A stretch of DNA of 64,000 nucleotides from Alteromonas portus (GTDB lineage: Bacteria > Pseudomonadota > Gammaproteobacteria > Enterobacterales > Alteromonadaceae), in assembly GCF_005117025.1 (NCBI RefSeq), contig NZ_SWCO01000001.1, positions 682,001-746,000 of the forward strand, read 5' to 3'. Below the pieces are notes generated by a model. That model was not told where the DNA came from, ran no database searches, and was given only the letters and a program-made list of their open reading frames with translations. Made by a program: the position numbers and the translations under genes. Of the stretch, positions 47,966-57,705 are shown piece by piece (positions within the stretch are counted from its first letter, which is position 1; each line of letters opens with the position of its first letter).

Positions 47966-50536
47966 ATGAATACAACCTTGTCTTTATTGACTAAAAACGT
48001 GCGTGGCGTATTAGCTGCATCAGCCGCGTTTTCAGTAATGGCTACAGCACCTGTCTACGCACAAGAAGCTGAAGAAAGTGCAAAAGCTGAAGATTATGAA
48101 CAAATTGCGGTAGTTGGTTCGCGTGCAGCACCTCGCTCGGTGGCTGACTCAGCAGTTCCAATTGATATTATCTCTGACGAAGAGTTTAAGCAGCAGGGTG
48201 CCACTGATATGGTATCTATGATGCAAACCGTTGTTCCGTCTTTTAACGTAAACGACCAGCCCATCAACGATGCTTCAACGCTTGTGCGTCCTGCCAACCT
48301 TCGCGGTATGGCATCTGACCATACTCTAGTACTTGTAAACGGTAAGCGTCGCCACCGTTCTGCGGTAATCACTTTCCTAGGTGGCGGTCTATCAGACGGT
48401 GCGCAAGGTCCTGATATTTCGGTTATCCCAGCAGCGGCACTTAAGCAGGTGGAAGTACTTCGTGATGGTGCAGCAGCGCAATACGGTTCTGATGCCATTG
48501 CAGGGGTTATTAACTTCGTACTTAATGATGCGTCGGAAGGCGGTTCATTCGAAGCCCGTTACGGCTCTTATTACGAAGGCGATGGCGACATGATTCAGCT
48601 GTCGGGTAATGTAGGCCTACCACTTTCTGATAAGGGGTTCATCAACCTTTCAGCCGAATACCGTACTGCTGATGATACTTCTCGCAGCGTTCAGCGTGAC
48701 GATGCAGCGGCGCTTATTGCGGCAGGTAATACCTTTGTGGCAGATCCTGCACAAATTTGGGGTTCGCCTGAAATTAAGCATGACATCAAGCTTTTCGCTA
48801 ACGCAGGTCTTGAGCTTTCTGCAACGTCAGAAGCTTATATATTTGGTAACTTTGCCGAGCGTGAAGTTGAAGGTGGCTTCTACTTCCGTAATCCGCACAA
48901 TCGTGGTGGTGTAAACGACGGTGGTACAAATGAAGACGGTGAGCAGCTACTTCTGGTTGGTGATTTAACAGGCGACATGTCAGGTAACTGCCCAACAGAT
49001 ATAGTGGTTGGTGACAACGTTCTTGAAAACCCTACCTATATCAATCAGGTGTTAAACAATCCTGATTGCTTCGCGTTTAACGAGATTCTTCCGGGCGGTT
49101 TCACACCTCGCTTTGGCGGTACGGTAACCGACATGTCTCTTGTTTTTGGTACCAAAGGCGAATTAGCCAATGATATTACCTATGACGTAAGTTTAAACCT
49201 TGGCCAAAACGAAGTTGATTTTTCTATTAGCAATACAATTAACCCATCTTTAGGCCCAGAAACGCCGTTCGAGTTTAGCCCAGGTCGTTATACCCAATCT
49301 GAGCAAACTCTTGATATTGATTTTACAAAACCTTTCGATGTTGGTTTGTATGAGCCGCTATTTGTAGCGACTGGCTTCCAATACCGCAACGAAAGTTATG
49401 AGAGCTTTGCAGGTGATACTGCCTCTTATGAAATAGGTCCGCTGGCGACACAAGGCTTTGGCATTGGCTCAAATGGTTTCCCTGGCTTGGCGGCCAATAG
49501 CCAAGGTCGTGTGTCCCGCAACAACATCGCGCTTTACATCGACGCAGAAGCCTACATCACTGAAAACTTTATGCTAGCCGGTGCGCTACGTTACGAAGAT
49601 TTCTCTGATTTCGGTAATACAACCAAAGGTAAGATTGCTTTCCGTTGGCAAGCGCTAGAGAACATTGCGTTCCGTGGTGCGTTCTCAACGGGCTTTAAAG
49701 CACCTACGCTGGGTCAAAGTAATGTACGTAACGTAACAACTGCGTTTGGTACGGGCGGTGAGCTAATTGACCGTGCAACGCTACCTCCAACAGATCCTGT
49801 ATCTCAACTTAAAGGCGGTGAGCAGTTAACGCCAGAAGAGTCAGAGAGCATCACATTTGGTGTGGTAGCAGACTTTGAAAATGGTCTATTCATTACTGCC
49901 GACTACTACAACATTGAATTGACAGACCGTATCAGTACAGCGTCTGGTATTGCGTTAACAGAAGAAGATATTGCGACGTTACTAGCGCAAGGCATTAATG
50001 ATGCATCTAGTTTCTCTGAAATTAGTTTCTTCACGAATGACTTTGATACGACTACTGAAGGTCTTGATGTAGTTGCTAACTACTCGATGGAGATGATGGG
50101 TGGTGAAACTAAATTCTCACTAGCCTACAACTGGACATCTACAGAGGTAGATCGCGCTTCAGATAATATTTCTGAGTTCCGTATTCGCATGCTAGAAGAT
50201 AACCTTCCGGCAGTGCGCTACAGTGCAACAGCAAATCACACTAACGGTGACTGGCGCTTCCTTGCACGTTTGAACTATTACGGTAGCATCTTTGAAGATC
50301 ACTTAGATTCTGCACTACCTATTGAAAAAGTGGGTTCAGAATTTACTGTGGACTTAGAAGTGGCTTATAACTTCACTGAGGAGTTTACTGTAACGGTAGG
50401 CGCGAAAAACGCCTTTGATGAATACCCAGATGAGAATACACAGTATGCAGGTATCGCAGGTTCGTTGTACCCAACTACCTCGCCTATCGGCATTAACGGT
50501 GGCTTCTATTATCTAAGAGGTGTTTACACTTTTTAA
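47966..50536 (+). CDS. TonB-dependent receptor without STN domain
   Basis: 856 residues. Signal peptide ending at VYAQ (about 33), TonB-box-like YEQIAVVGSR, plug domain (about 50-190) and barrel ending in Phe. The plug segment (NGKRRHRSAVITFLGGGLSD with GAQGPDISVIP) is almost the same as in the receptor at 52419-55472, and the barrel is also alignable over long stretches. It lies directly upstream of fecI-fecR but has its own terminator. Substrate unknown. Confidence 0.93.
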   Translation: MNTTLSLLTKNVRGVLAASAAFSVMATAPVYAQEAEESAKAEDYEQIAVVGSRAAPRSVADSAVPIDIISDEEFKQQGATDMVSMMQTVVPSFNVNDQPINDASTLVRPANLRGMASDHTLVLVNGKRRHRSAVITFLGGGLSDGAQGPDISVIPAAALKQVEVLRDGAAAQYGSDAIAGVINFVLNDASEGGSFEARYGSYYEGDGDMIQLSGNVGLPLSDKGFINLSAEYRTADDTSRSVQRDDAAALIAAGNTFVADPAQIWGSPEIKHDIKLFANAGLELSATSEAYIFGNFAEREVEGGFYFRNPHNRGGVNDGGTNEDGEQLLLVGDLTGDMSGNCPTDIVVGDNVLENPTYINQVLNNPDCFAFNEILPGGFTPRFGGTVTDMSLVFGTKGELANDITYDVSLNLGQNEVDFSISNTINPSLGPETPFEFSPGRYTQSEQTLDIDFTKPFDVGLYEPLFVATGFQYRNESYESFAGDTASYEIGPLATQGFGIGSNGFPGLAANSQGRVSRNNIALYIDAEAYITENFMLAGALRYEDFSDFGNTTKGKIAFRWQALENIAFRGAFSTGFKAPTLGQSNVRNVTTAFGTGGELIDRATLPPTDPVSQLKGGEQLTPEESESITFGVVADFENGLFITADYYNIELTDRISTASGIALTEEDIATLLAQGINDASSFSEISFFTNDFDTTTEGLDVVANYSMEMMGGETKFSLAYNWTSTEVDRASDNISEFRIRMLEDNLPAVRYSATANHTNGDWRFLARLNYYGSIFEDHLDSALPIEKVGSEFTVDLEVAYNFTEEFTVTVGAKNAFDEYPDENTQYAGIAGSLYPTTSPIGINGGFYYLRGVYTF

Positions 50537-50581
50537 TCGCTAAGCTTAGCGAAAACAACTTTCACAAATGTTTCAACGTGG

Positions 50582-50609
50582 AGGGGAGCGTTAGCTCCCC
50601 TTTTATTTT
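50582..50609 (+). terminator. Terminator after the first receptor
   Basis: 8-bp GC-rich stem AGGGGAGC/GCTCCCCT with GTTA loop, then TTTATTTT. Confidence 0.92.
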
Positions 50610-50701
50610 GAATATTGAACATCATTTGCGTGAAAAGTTAGGAATAAACAGGCATTATTGATGCCATTGTAAGCAATTCGAAACACACAACTCTTATTAT
50701 T

Positions 50702-51262
50702 ATGACAAGAAAGTCGACAGTAGCTGAAACCTTCTTAAAATACCGCGCCAAGTTAATGCGTGCGGTAGGTTCTATTGTTGGCGCCGACGACATTGAAGAT
50801 ATTGTGCAAGAAGCCTTTATAAAGAGCTACGAAGCAGAACTAAAACAAGAAATACAATACGAGCGTACGTACATGCTCAAAACAGCGCGTAATTTAGCGC
50901 TAAACCATGTTGCAAAAGCAGAAAATAAAAACAAGCAGCAGCTGGATGACATGGATATTTTGCCTTACGAACTTGTCGGGCACAGTTTAGAAAAGAATGT
51001 AGAGAGTAAAGAACGCTTTATTCATTTTTGCCGAGCGACAGACACACTGTCTGCTGATGTTAAACGCGTATTTTTACTTAAAAAAGTATATGGCATGCGA
51101 CAAAGAGAGATTGCAGAGCTTGTGGGGCTAAGCGAAAGCACCGTAGAAAAGCATGTCGCCAAAGGTTTAATGATGTGCTCTAGATATTTAGCTGAGCTTT
51201 CAAAAGACAGTGCATCCCCCCGTGGCACTGCTACCGCGACTCAGGACATAAGCAGTAGTTAA
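50702..51262 (+). CDS. ECF sigma factor, FecI type
   Basis: 186 residues. Sigma-2 region (DIEDIVQEAFIKSYE) and sigma-4 helix-turn-helix (KKVYGMRQREIAELVGLSESTVEKHV), separated by a polar linker. It directs RNA polymerase to the promoter of a receptor gene when an outside signal passes through receptor and anti-sigma factor. One nt separates its stop from the FecR start. The C-terminal tail is Ser/Thr-rich. Confidence 0.92.
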   Translation: MTRKSTVAETFLKYRAKLMRAVGSIVGADDIEDIVQEAFIKSYEAELKQEIQYERTYMLKTARNLALNHVAKAENKNKQQLDDMDILPYELVGHSLEKNVESKERFIHFCRATDTLSADVKRVFLLKKVYGMRQREIAELVGLSESTVEKHVAKGLMMCSRYLAELSKDSASPRGTATATQDISSS

Positions 51263-51263
51263 C

Positions 51264-52319
51264 ATGAACAATATTCGCCAGTTTTCAAGCAAAGAAGATA
51301 TCCAAGAGCAAGCATGCCTTTGGATAAGCCGTCTCGACCGCGGTTTAAAAAGTGACGAAAAAGTAGAGCTAGACGGGTGGTTGTCAGAGAGCAATGCGCA
51401 TCGCCAAGCATTACTTGATGTTGCCAGCTTGTGGGACGATATGTCGGTGCTAAATGAACTAAGCGGCTTGTTTCCGCAACCGACAGCTCGCAATACGGCT
51501 AAAAAGCAAAGCCTGCCGAAGGCTGCAGTATGGAGCATCGCTGCTACATTTTTAGTGATGGCAATTGCTGTTGGGGTTATTGTTCAGCGTACATGGCTAG
51601 ACAATACACCTGAATTTGCCGCTGTAAGCCAAAAAGTACAAACCGGCGTGGGTGAACAGAAAAATGTAACGCTTGCGGATGGTTCAAAGCTTCACTTGAA
51701 TACTAACTCTACGGTAACCATAGACTTTACATCGACGGCGCGTAACATTGTTCTTTTGAAAGGCGAAGCTCACTTTGAAGTCGCTCACGATAAAACGCGG
51801 CCCTTCTCTGTTACTGCGGGAAATAATACGGTTACCGCGGTGGGTACAGCGTTCAATATGCAGTATGTTGATGACAACGCATTCGAACTTGTTGTTACCG
51901 ATGGCAAAGTGTTAGTTAAAGACCGCTTCAAAGCATCGTCTTCTAATGACTCCCTGTTTGGAAAGCGCCCCGTTGCTGAAGAGGGGCTATTGATGTTTGC
52001 TGGGGAGAAAGCCACCGTTCTGGGTAAAGTAGAAGCCCGTGAGAGCATGTCACAAAATGAAATTGATGATGATCTAGCATGGCAGCAAGGTATGATTGTT
52101 TTCAAAGGTGAACCTTTGGAATCGGTGCTTGCTGAAATTGGGCGATACACACCCGTACGCTTCCATATCTCTGACGATAGTTTGCGAAAGCGAAGAGTGG
52201 CTGGCTATTTTAAAGTGGGCGATATAAACGGTTTGCTATCGGCACTGGAAAGCAGTTTTAATATTAAATACGAGAAGGTCACTGAAACCAGCATTGAGCT
52301 TAAGCTGGCGAAAAGTTAA
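51264..52319 (+). CDS. FecR-family anti-sigma factor/signal transducer
   Basis: 351 residues. The cytoplasmic N-terminal part has the DUF4880 motif (QACLWISRLDRGLKSDEKVELDGWL), one membrane segment lies at about 90-110, then the periplasmic FecR domain (LADGSKLHLNTNSTV, LLKGEAHFEVAHD, GTAFNMQY) and a C-terminal DUF4974-like part that binds the receptor signal domain. It relays the signal from the STN domain of the downstream receptor to the sigma factor. Operon with fecI. Confidence 0.92.
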   Translation: MNNIRQFSSKEDIQEQACLWISRLDRGLKSDEKVELDGWLSESNAHRQALLDVASLWDDMSVLNELSGLFPQPTARNTAKKQSLPKAAVWSIAATFLVMAIAVGVIVQRTWLDNTPEFAAVSQKVQTGVGEQKNVTLADGSKLHLNTNSTVTIDFTSTARNIVLLKGEAHFEVAHDKTRPFSVTAGNNTVTAVGTAFNMQYVDDNAFELVVTDGKVLVKDRFKASSSNDSLFGKRPVAEEGLLMFAGEKATVLGKVEARESMSQNEIDDDLAWQQGMIVFKGEPLESVLAEIGRYTPVRFHISDDSLRKRRVAGYFKVGDINGLLSALESSFNIKYEKVTETSIELKLAKS

Positions 52320-52418
52320 ATATTTCTGAAAGTTAGATGTTATTGGTTATTCCCTGTTGGCATCAATTTATTTAATGTGACACTATAATTAAAATAATAA
52401 GCACATCGATTTTTTATC

Positions 52419-55400
52419 TTGCACTACAGCAATTTTGCGATAAGCAGGCAAACGAAAAAGGCAATAGAGAAGCTGCATGCCCTTGCGTGTTTGGCTGGTT
52501 GTCGTTCGCAAAAAAAAATCTGGAAACCTTCAATCTTTTCGATTGGTTCACCTTTGCATATAGCTTCCGGTGTATGCTTATGTCTGTCAGCAACCCCGTC
52601 ACTCTCTGCGCAAGACGAAAACCGTTTACCCTCTGAAAAAACATCGGCAACTGTGCCCAATGCGTTTAGTTTTTCAATTCCAGCCCAAAACGCTAACGAA
52701 GCGCTAACGGAACTGGCAAAGCAAGCTAACACCACGTTACTGTTTCCATTTGACCTCGCGAAAAAAGTCACCACTAATGCAGTCAGCGGCACCTTTACGT
52801 TGAATGAAGCATTGGCGCAACTTCTAGAAGGAACGGAATTAGCGGTAGTAACCGACGAAAGTGGGGCGTTGAGTATTCGTTCGCGCGCGTCGTTAACAGC
52901 AAAGAACGACAAGTACGAAAATGAAGAGCAGCCGGTAGAAGAGCAAGCTAATGGACTTGAAAAAATTGCTGTAGTGGGTACTCGTAATGCGCCACGAAGC
53001 GCCGTCGATTCGCCGGTTCCCCTTGATGTCATAGATGCACAAGCGCTGAGTTCACAAGGTAATAGTGATGTGCTGTCTATGTTGAGTGCTATGGTTCCTT
53101 CACTCAATGTGAACGACCAGCCCATTAATGACGCTAGCAGCTTGGTAAGGCCTGCAAATCTAAGGGGCATGTCTTCAGATCACACGTTGCTACTGTTAAA
53201 TGGAAAGCGACGCCATCGTTCAGCCGTTATTACGTTCTTGGGGGGCGGTTTATCTGACGGTGCACAAGGCCCCGACATCTCGGTAATTCCTGCGTATGCT
53301 TTGAAGCAAGTTGAGGTGCTTCGAGATGGTGCTTCAGCGCAATATGGCTCAGACGCTATTGCGGGCGTTATCAACTTTGTACTTAATGATGCCCGTGAAG
53401 GTGGCAGCGCAGCGTTAAAAGTTGGTGGGTTCAGCGAAGGTGATGGTGAACTGTTTCAAATACAACTAAATAAGGGCTTTGCGTTAGGCGAACATGGTTT
53501 TTTAAATGCGACGGCAGAGTATCGGCAGCAAAATGGCACGTCGCGCTCTGTGCAGCGTAATGATGCCCAAGCGTTGATTGACCAAGGAAATAGTTTTATA
53601 GCTTCCCCTTCTCAGGTTTGGGGAGCACTTGATGTTAACGAAGATATTAAGCTGGCGCTTAATACCGGGGCAGACCTTTCGTCAACGTCACAGTTTTATA
53701 GCTTTGCAACTGCCGCGAGAAGGGAAATAAACGGGGGGTTTTACTTTCGAAATCCTCAAACCCGCGAAGGGGTATTTAGCCGAACGAACCCAAATACGGG
53801 GGAACGCCGTCTTATCGTTGCCGATTTAGACGGATTAGATAACGGCATAGCGTGCCCTTCAATTACGCTATCGAATGACAATGTATTAGACAATGCAAAC
53901 TACCAACTTATCGCTGATAATTCGACAGAGCTTGGCGCAAATTGCTTTGCTTTTAATGAGTGGTTCCCAGGCGGCTTTACGCCTCGATTTGGTGGCACAA
54001 TAACTGATGCCTCTATAGCCATGGGCGTAAAACAAGAACTTTCTGGTGGTTGGGCAATGGACATCAGTGCAGCCCTGGGTTACAGCGATATAGAGTACGT
54101 CATCTCAAATACGGTTAATCCTTCTCTGGGGCCGCAATCGCCAACGACCTTTTCACCGGGTGGGGTATCGCAAGTAGAGCGAACACTTAATCTGGATTTT
54201 ACGAAACTCATTCAAACCATCTTCGACGACCCTGTTAGCATTGCAGTTGGTGTAGAGTGGCGAAAGGAAACGTATTTTCAAAAAGCTGGAGATGAAGCTT
54301 CGTACATTGCCGGGCCTTTTGCTTTAGAGCCGCCGATAGGTTTAAGCCAGGGCTTTTCAATTGGCTCAAATGGCTTTCCTGGTTATCAGCCGCAATCTGC
54401 CGGGCACTGGAGTCGCAGTAATTGGGCAATGTATGCAGATCTGGAATTTTACGTTTCCGATTCATGGCAATTTGGTGTAGCGGCACGGGTAGAGCATTTT
54501 AGTGATTTTGGGTCAACATTTGATGGAAAGCTAAGTACCCGTTACAAAATTAATGACACGTTTGCATTGCGAGGCTCGGTGAACTCAGGCTTTAAAGCAC
54601 CGACCGTCGGGCAAAGCAACGTTATCAATGTGACCACTGCTTACGGCCTTAACGGCTTGGAAGATCAAGCAACCTTGCCACCCACAGACCTCATATCGCT
54701 GCAGTTAGGTGCCACGCCACTGACTCCTGAAGAATCTGCTAACTTTAGTTTAGGTGTGGTCATGCAAGTTAGTGAGAATTTCTTTGCCACCCTTGATTAC
54801 TTTAATATCCGTCTTTCCGATCGCATTAGTACAACGTCTGCTATTCCTTTAACCGATGACGACGTAAACGCGCTAATTGCTCAAGGCCGCCCCGATGCAG
54901 CGAGATACAATTCAGCTAAATACTTTACGAATGACTTTGACACAAAAACTCAGGGTGTCGATTTCGTTGTTAATTACAATTTTGCTTTAAATGATTGGTC
55001 AAATGCTTTGCTTGTGGCCTATAACTGGACAGACACGCAAGTTGAACGGGTTACTCTTTATCCGGCTTTAGTCGATGGCGAGATACAGTATCAACCTAAT
55101 CTTACTTCGGCTCGAATACGCATGTTAGAGGATAACCTGCCTGCTCACCGAGGTAGCGTTACGCTTGAGCAGTCAAAAGACGCGTGGGCATTTACTTGGC
55201 GATTGAATTACTACGGAAAGTTTTACGAAGACCATTTAGATGCATCTGCAGGCCTTGATATCTATGGTAGTGCACTGACGACGTTCGACGCTCAATTGGC
55301 TTGGAAACTATTACCTGACGTCCAGCTTACATTGGGAGCACAGAATTTGTTTGATGCGTTACCAGATGAAAACCCATATATGGGGGAGGTTGGGGCACTC

Positions 55401-55472
55401 TACCCGCCAACGTCACCTGGTGGTATCAATGGCGCATTTTATTACGCGGGCATTGAATATACTTTTAAATAA
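52419..55472 (+). CDS. TonB-dependent transducer with N-terminal STN signalling domain
   Basis: Up to 1017 residues; the start is uncertain. The frame opens at a TTG (52419) with no ribosome binding site; no in-frame ATG precedes the signal sequence (ending near SLSAQ). An ATG at 52477 preceded by AGAGAAG is in a different frame, which joins this one only if one A is added to the A9 run at 52510-52518. After the signal come the STN domain (about 85-155, FSFSIPAQNANEALTELAKQ), TonB box (EKIAVVGTR), plug and barrel. It is the FecA-like partner of FecR and a paralogue of the upstream receptor. Confidence 0.92.
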   Translation: MHYSNFAISRQTKKAIEKLHALACLAGCRSQKKIWKPSIFSIGSPLHIASGVCLCLSATPSLSAQDENRLPSEKTSATVPNAFSFSIPAQNANEALTELAKQANTTLLFPFDLAKKVTTNAVSGTFTLNEALAQLLEGTELAVVTDESGALSIRSRASLTAKNDKYENEEQPVEEQANGLEKIAVVGTRNAPRSAVDSPVPLDVIDAQALSSQGNSDVLSMLSAMVPSLNVNDQPINDASSLVRPANLRGMSSDHTLLLLNGKRRHRSAVITFLGGGLSDGAQGPDISVIPAYALKQVEVLRDGASAQYGSDAIAGVINFVLNDAREGGSAALKVGGFSEGDGELFQIQLNKGFALGEHGFLNATAEYRQQNGTSRSVQRNDAQALIDQGNSFIASPSQVWGALDVNEDIKLALNTGADLSSTSQFYSFATAARREINGGFYFRNPQTREGVFSRTNPNTGERRLIVADLDGLDNGIACPSITLSNDNVLDNANYQLIADNSTELGANCFAFNEWFPGGFTPRFGGTITDASIAMGVKQELSGGWAMDISAALGYSDIEYVISNTVNPSLGPQSPTTFSPGGVSQVERTLNLDFTKLIQTIFDDPVSIAVGVEWRKETYFQKAGDEASYIAGPFALEPPIGLSQGFSIGSNGFPGYQPQSAGHWSRSNWAMYADLEFYVSDSWQFGVAARVEHFSDFGSTFDGKLSTRYKINDTFALRGSVNSGFKAPTVGQSNVINVTTAYGLNGLEDQATLPPTDLISLQLGATPLTPEESANFSLGVVMQVSENFFATLDYFNIRLSDRISTTSAIPLTDDDVNALIAQGRPDAARYNSAKYFTNDFDTKTQGVDFVVNYNFALNDWSNALLVAYNWTDTQVERVTLYPALVDGEIQYQPNLTSARIRMLEDNLPAHRGSVTLEQSKDAWAFTWRLNYYGKFYEDHLDASAGLDIYGSALTTFDAQLAWKLLPDVQLTLGAQNLFDALPDENPYMGEVGALYPPTSPGGINGAFYYAGIEYTFK
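52510..52518 (+). repeat. A9 homopolymer in the 5' part of the STN receptor gene
   Basis: Nine A in a row within a coding region. A change to ten would connect the ATG at 52477 to the receptor frame. Candidate for phase variation, -1 slippage or a sequencing error. Confidence 0.6.
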
Positions 55473-55584
55473 CGAACCGCTATGAAGACATTAACTTAGA
55501 AGTGAAGCAGAGTAGTACGATAGGTATTGCAAGCAGGTTAAAAGATATGTAACTGACTAGTAAGAAAAAGCAGTATAGTGATAA

Positions 55585-55779
55585 CTAGCCTACATCTTTA
55601 AATAGTGATTCGTCGATGATGGTTTGGTCAATGATTTGTTGCGCCATGTTTATGCACTTACCGCATTGTGAGCCAAGCTCTAAATGTTGACGTAACTCTC
55701 GCATATTCCCCACGCCGTTTTTTTCAACGGCAGCACGAATGCTTTTATCAGTTACCCCATAGCACATACAAACAAACAT
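55585..55779 (-). CDS. bfd: Bacterioferritin-associated ferredoxin
   Basis: 64 residues. [2Fe-2S] ligands Cys4, Cys6, Cys39 and Cys42 (VCMCYGVTD, GSQCGKC). Bfd reduces the iron core of bacterioferritin and frees iron when it is scarce. A Fur box lies 23 bp upstream of the start, as expected for an iron-starvation gene. Bacterioferritin itself is not in the window. Confidence 0.95.
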   Translation of the reverse strand: MFVCMCYGVTDKSIRAAVEKNGVGNMRELRQHLELGSQCGKCINMAQQIIDQTIIDESLFKDVG

Positions 55780-55801
55780 TAAACGTACTCCAAATGAATC
55801 T

Positions 55802-55820
55802 GTAAATGATAATAATTGTT
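55802..55820. promoter_or_regulatory. Fur box of bfd
   Basis: GTAAATGATAATAATTGTT matches 14 of 19 bases of the Fur consensus. It lies immediately upstream of bfd. Confidence 0.8.
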
Positions 55821-56053
55821 ATTCTTTACTTTGGCAAGCGGATAATGACAAATTTAATACAAGGTATTAGAGGAAAGAATGAGCAAAGTGAGTGATGCTA
55901 AATCAGTGATGGTAGGATGAGTAAAAAAACGCGTTGTTTAATATTGTTATTTTTACATTCGTACCTATTTTGTTCGAAAGAAATTTCTTACCAAAGTGGT
56001 TACGCAACGTAATCGCTTCTATTATTACAATCCAAATATAAATGGAGAGACTC

Positions 56054-56659
56054 ATGAGTGTATTAGTTGGCCGTCCAGCGCCTGATTTTACTGCAGCTGC
56101 GGTACTTGGTAGCGGTGAAATTGTAGATTCATTCACGCTAAGCGAAGCAATCAAAGGCAAAAAAGCCGTAGTTTTCTTTTATCCACTAGATTTTACTTTT
56201 GTATGCCCGTCAGAGCTTATTGCTTTTGATAAGCGTTTTGACGAGTTCAAAAAGCGTGGCGTTGAAGTAATTGGTGTGTCTATCGACTCTCAGTTCTCAC
56301 ACAATGCGTGGAGAAATACGCCAGTAAATCAAGGCGGTATCGGTCCGGTTAAATACACTCTTGTGGCTGACGTTAAGCACGACATCTGCCAAGCATACGA
56401 TGTAGAGCACCCAGAAGATGGCGTAGCATTCCGCGGTTCATTCCTAATCGACGAAGAAGGCATGGTGCGTCACCAGGTAATTAACGACCTTCCACTTGGC
56501 CGTAACGTTGATGAAATGCTTCGCATGGTAGACGCGCTAGCGTTCCACCAAGACCATGGCGAAGTTTGCCCAGCGGGTTGGACTGAAGGTAAAGCGGGCA
56601 TGGATGCATCACCTGAAGGTGTTGCTAAGTACCTATCTGAAGAAGCAGACAAGCTATAA
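56054..56659 (+). CDS. Typical 2-Cys peroxiredoxin (AhpC/TSA family)
   Basis: 201 residues from the ATG at 56054 (GGAG upstream); an ATG 12 nt earlier overlaps that site. Peroxidatic Cys51 in FTFVCPSEL and resolving Cys172 in GEVCPAGW. Reduces H2O2 and organic peroxides with thioredoxin or AhpF. Single gene, with a bidirectional terminator behind it. Confidence 0.96.
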   Translation: MSVLVGRPAPDFTAAAVLGSGEIVDSFTLSEAIKGKKAVVFFYPLDFTFVCPSELIAFDKRFDEFKKRGVEVIGVSIDSQFSHNAWRNTPVNQGGIGPVKYTLVADVKHDICQAYDVEHPEDGVAFRGSFLIDEEGMVRHQVINDLPLGRNVDEMLRMVDALAFHQDHGEVCPAGWTEGKAGMDASPEGVAKYLSEEADKL

Positions 56660-56683
56660 GCTAACCTGTTCGAAGATTAAAAA

Positions 56684-56705
56684 AACAGCGCCCTTTGGCG
56701 CTGTT
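56684..56705. terminator. Bidirectional terminator between peroxiredoxin and rnt
   Basis: 9-bp stem AACAGCGCC/GGCGCTGTT with CTTT loop. T-rich on both sides, better on the minus strand (TTTTTT). Confidence 0.88.
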
Positions 56706-56732
56706 CTTGTTTATGATTCGATTTCGCAATAG

Positions 56733-57368
56733 CTATTCTTGATTCTCAACAGGCCAGCCTCCCAAGGCTTTATAACGATTTACCATATAGCAAAATAGCT
56801 CAGTCGTTTTCTGCGCGTCATACAGCGCACTGTGCGCCTCATTTTGATCAAATGCAATCCCTGCAGCACGACATGCCTTCACCAAAACGGTCTGGCCAAG
56901 GGCTAGGCCCGCAAGACTGGTGGTATCAAATGAAACGAACGGGTGGAATGGCGTACGCTTTATATTGCAGCGTTCTATCGCGGCATTGACGAAACTCTGA
57001 TCGAACGTTGCATTGTGAGCAACAATAACTGAACGTTGACAGTCTGCATTTTTTTGCGCCTTGCGAATGCCTTTACATAAATCTTTCATGGCATCACTTT
57101 CTTCAATCGCTCCACGCAGTGCGCAATTAGGATCGATACCGTTAAATTCAAGCGCAGCGGGCTCTAAATTTGAGCCCTCAAACGGGTCGATGTGATAGTG
57201 AAAGGTTTGATCAGGATGAAGTATACCGTCTTCATCCATCTTAACTGTTACCGCTGCTAATTCTAACAGGGCGTCAGTGCCTGCATTAAATCCGGCTGTT
57301 TCAACGTCGATAACAACGGGAAAGTAACCTCGAAAGCGCTGGGAAAGAAGGGGCGGGTTGGCAGACAT
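56733..57368 (-). CDS. rnt: Ribonuclease T
   Basis: 211 residues from the ATG at 57366-57368; a longer frame adds 23 residues absent from the family. DEDDh exonuclease: Asp21 and Glu23 in [18 protein letters not shown], and the final [12 protein letters not shown] with the catalytic His and Asp. It trims tRNA and other stable RNA 3' ends. Divergent from motY, the arrangement seen in Vibrio. Confidence 0.96.
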   Translation of the reverse strand: MSANPPLLSQRFRGYFPVVIDVETAGFNAGTDALLELAAVTVKMDEDGILHPDQTFHYHIDPFEGSNLEPAALEFNGIDPNCALRGAIEESDAMKDLCKGIRKAQKNADCQRSVIVAHNATFDQSFVNAAIERCNIKRTPFHPFVSFDTTSLAGLALGQTVLVKACRAAGIAFDQNEAHSALYDAQKTTELFCYMVNRYKALGGWPVENQE

Positions 57369-57705
57369 AAACACTCTTGTAATACTGGATTGCGTAAAAT
57401 AGCTGGCAGCGTTGACGCTTACCAACCTACGAAACATATTGCGTACAAGAATTATCGCAAGGATACCTCTGAGTTGCCAGTTTCAATTTGTAATCGATAA
57501 ATCAGATACATAGCAATGGTACAGAACGCGAGTGGTATTAAACGCTAAACTTTTCTACAATTTGGACGATATTCTTAATAAGCGTGAATAAATTAGGGCA
57601 TGCACTTTGTGGTCCTGCGTGTAAACTTGATTTATCAAGCACATAGATTTACTGCGTATTCATAGCCTTTATCCGTATTAGTTTGTCTTTCGTTATGGTG
57701 TCGAA
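57369..57705. promoter_or_regulatory. Divergent promoter region rnt / motY
   Basis: 337 bp. No clear flagellar (sigma-28 or sigma-54) promoter or other element could be recognised by eye. Confidence 0.35.
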
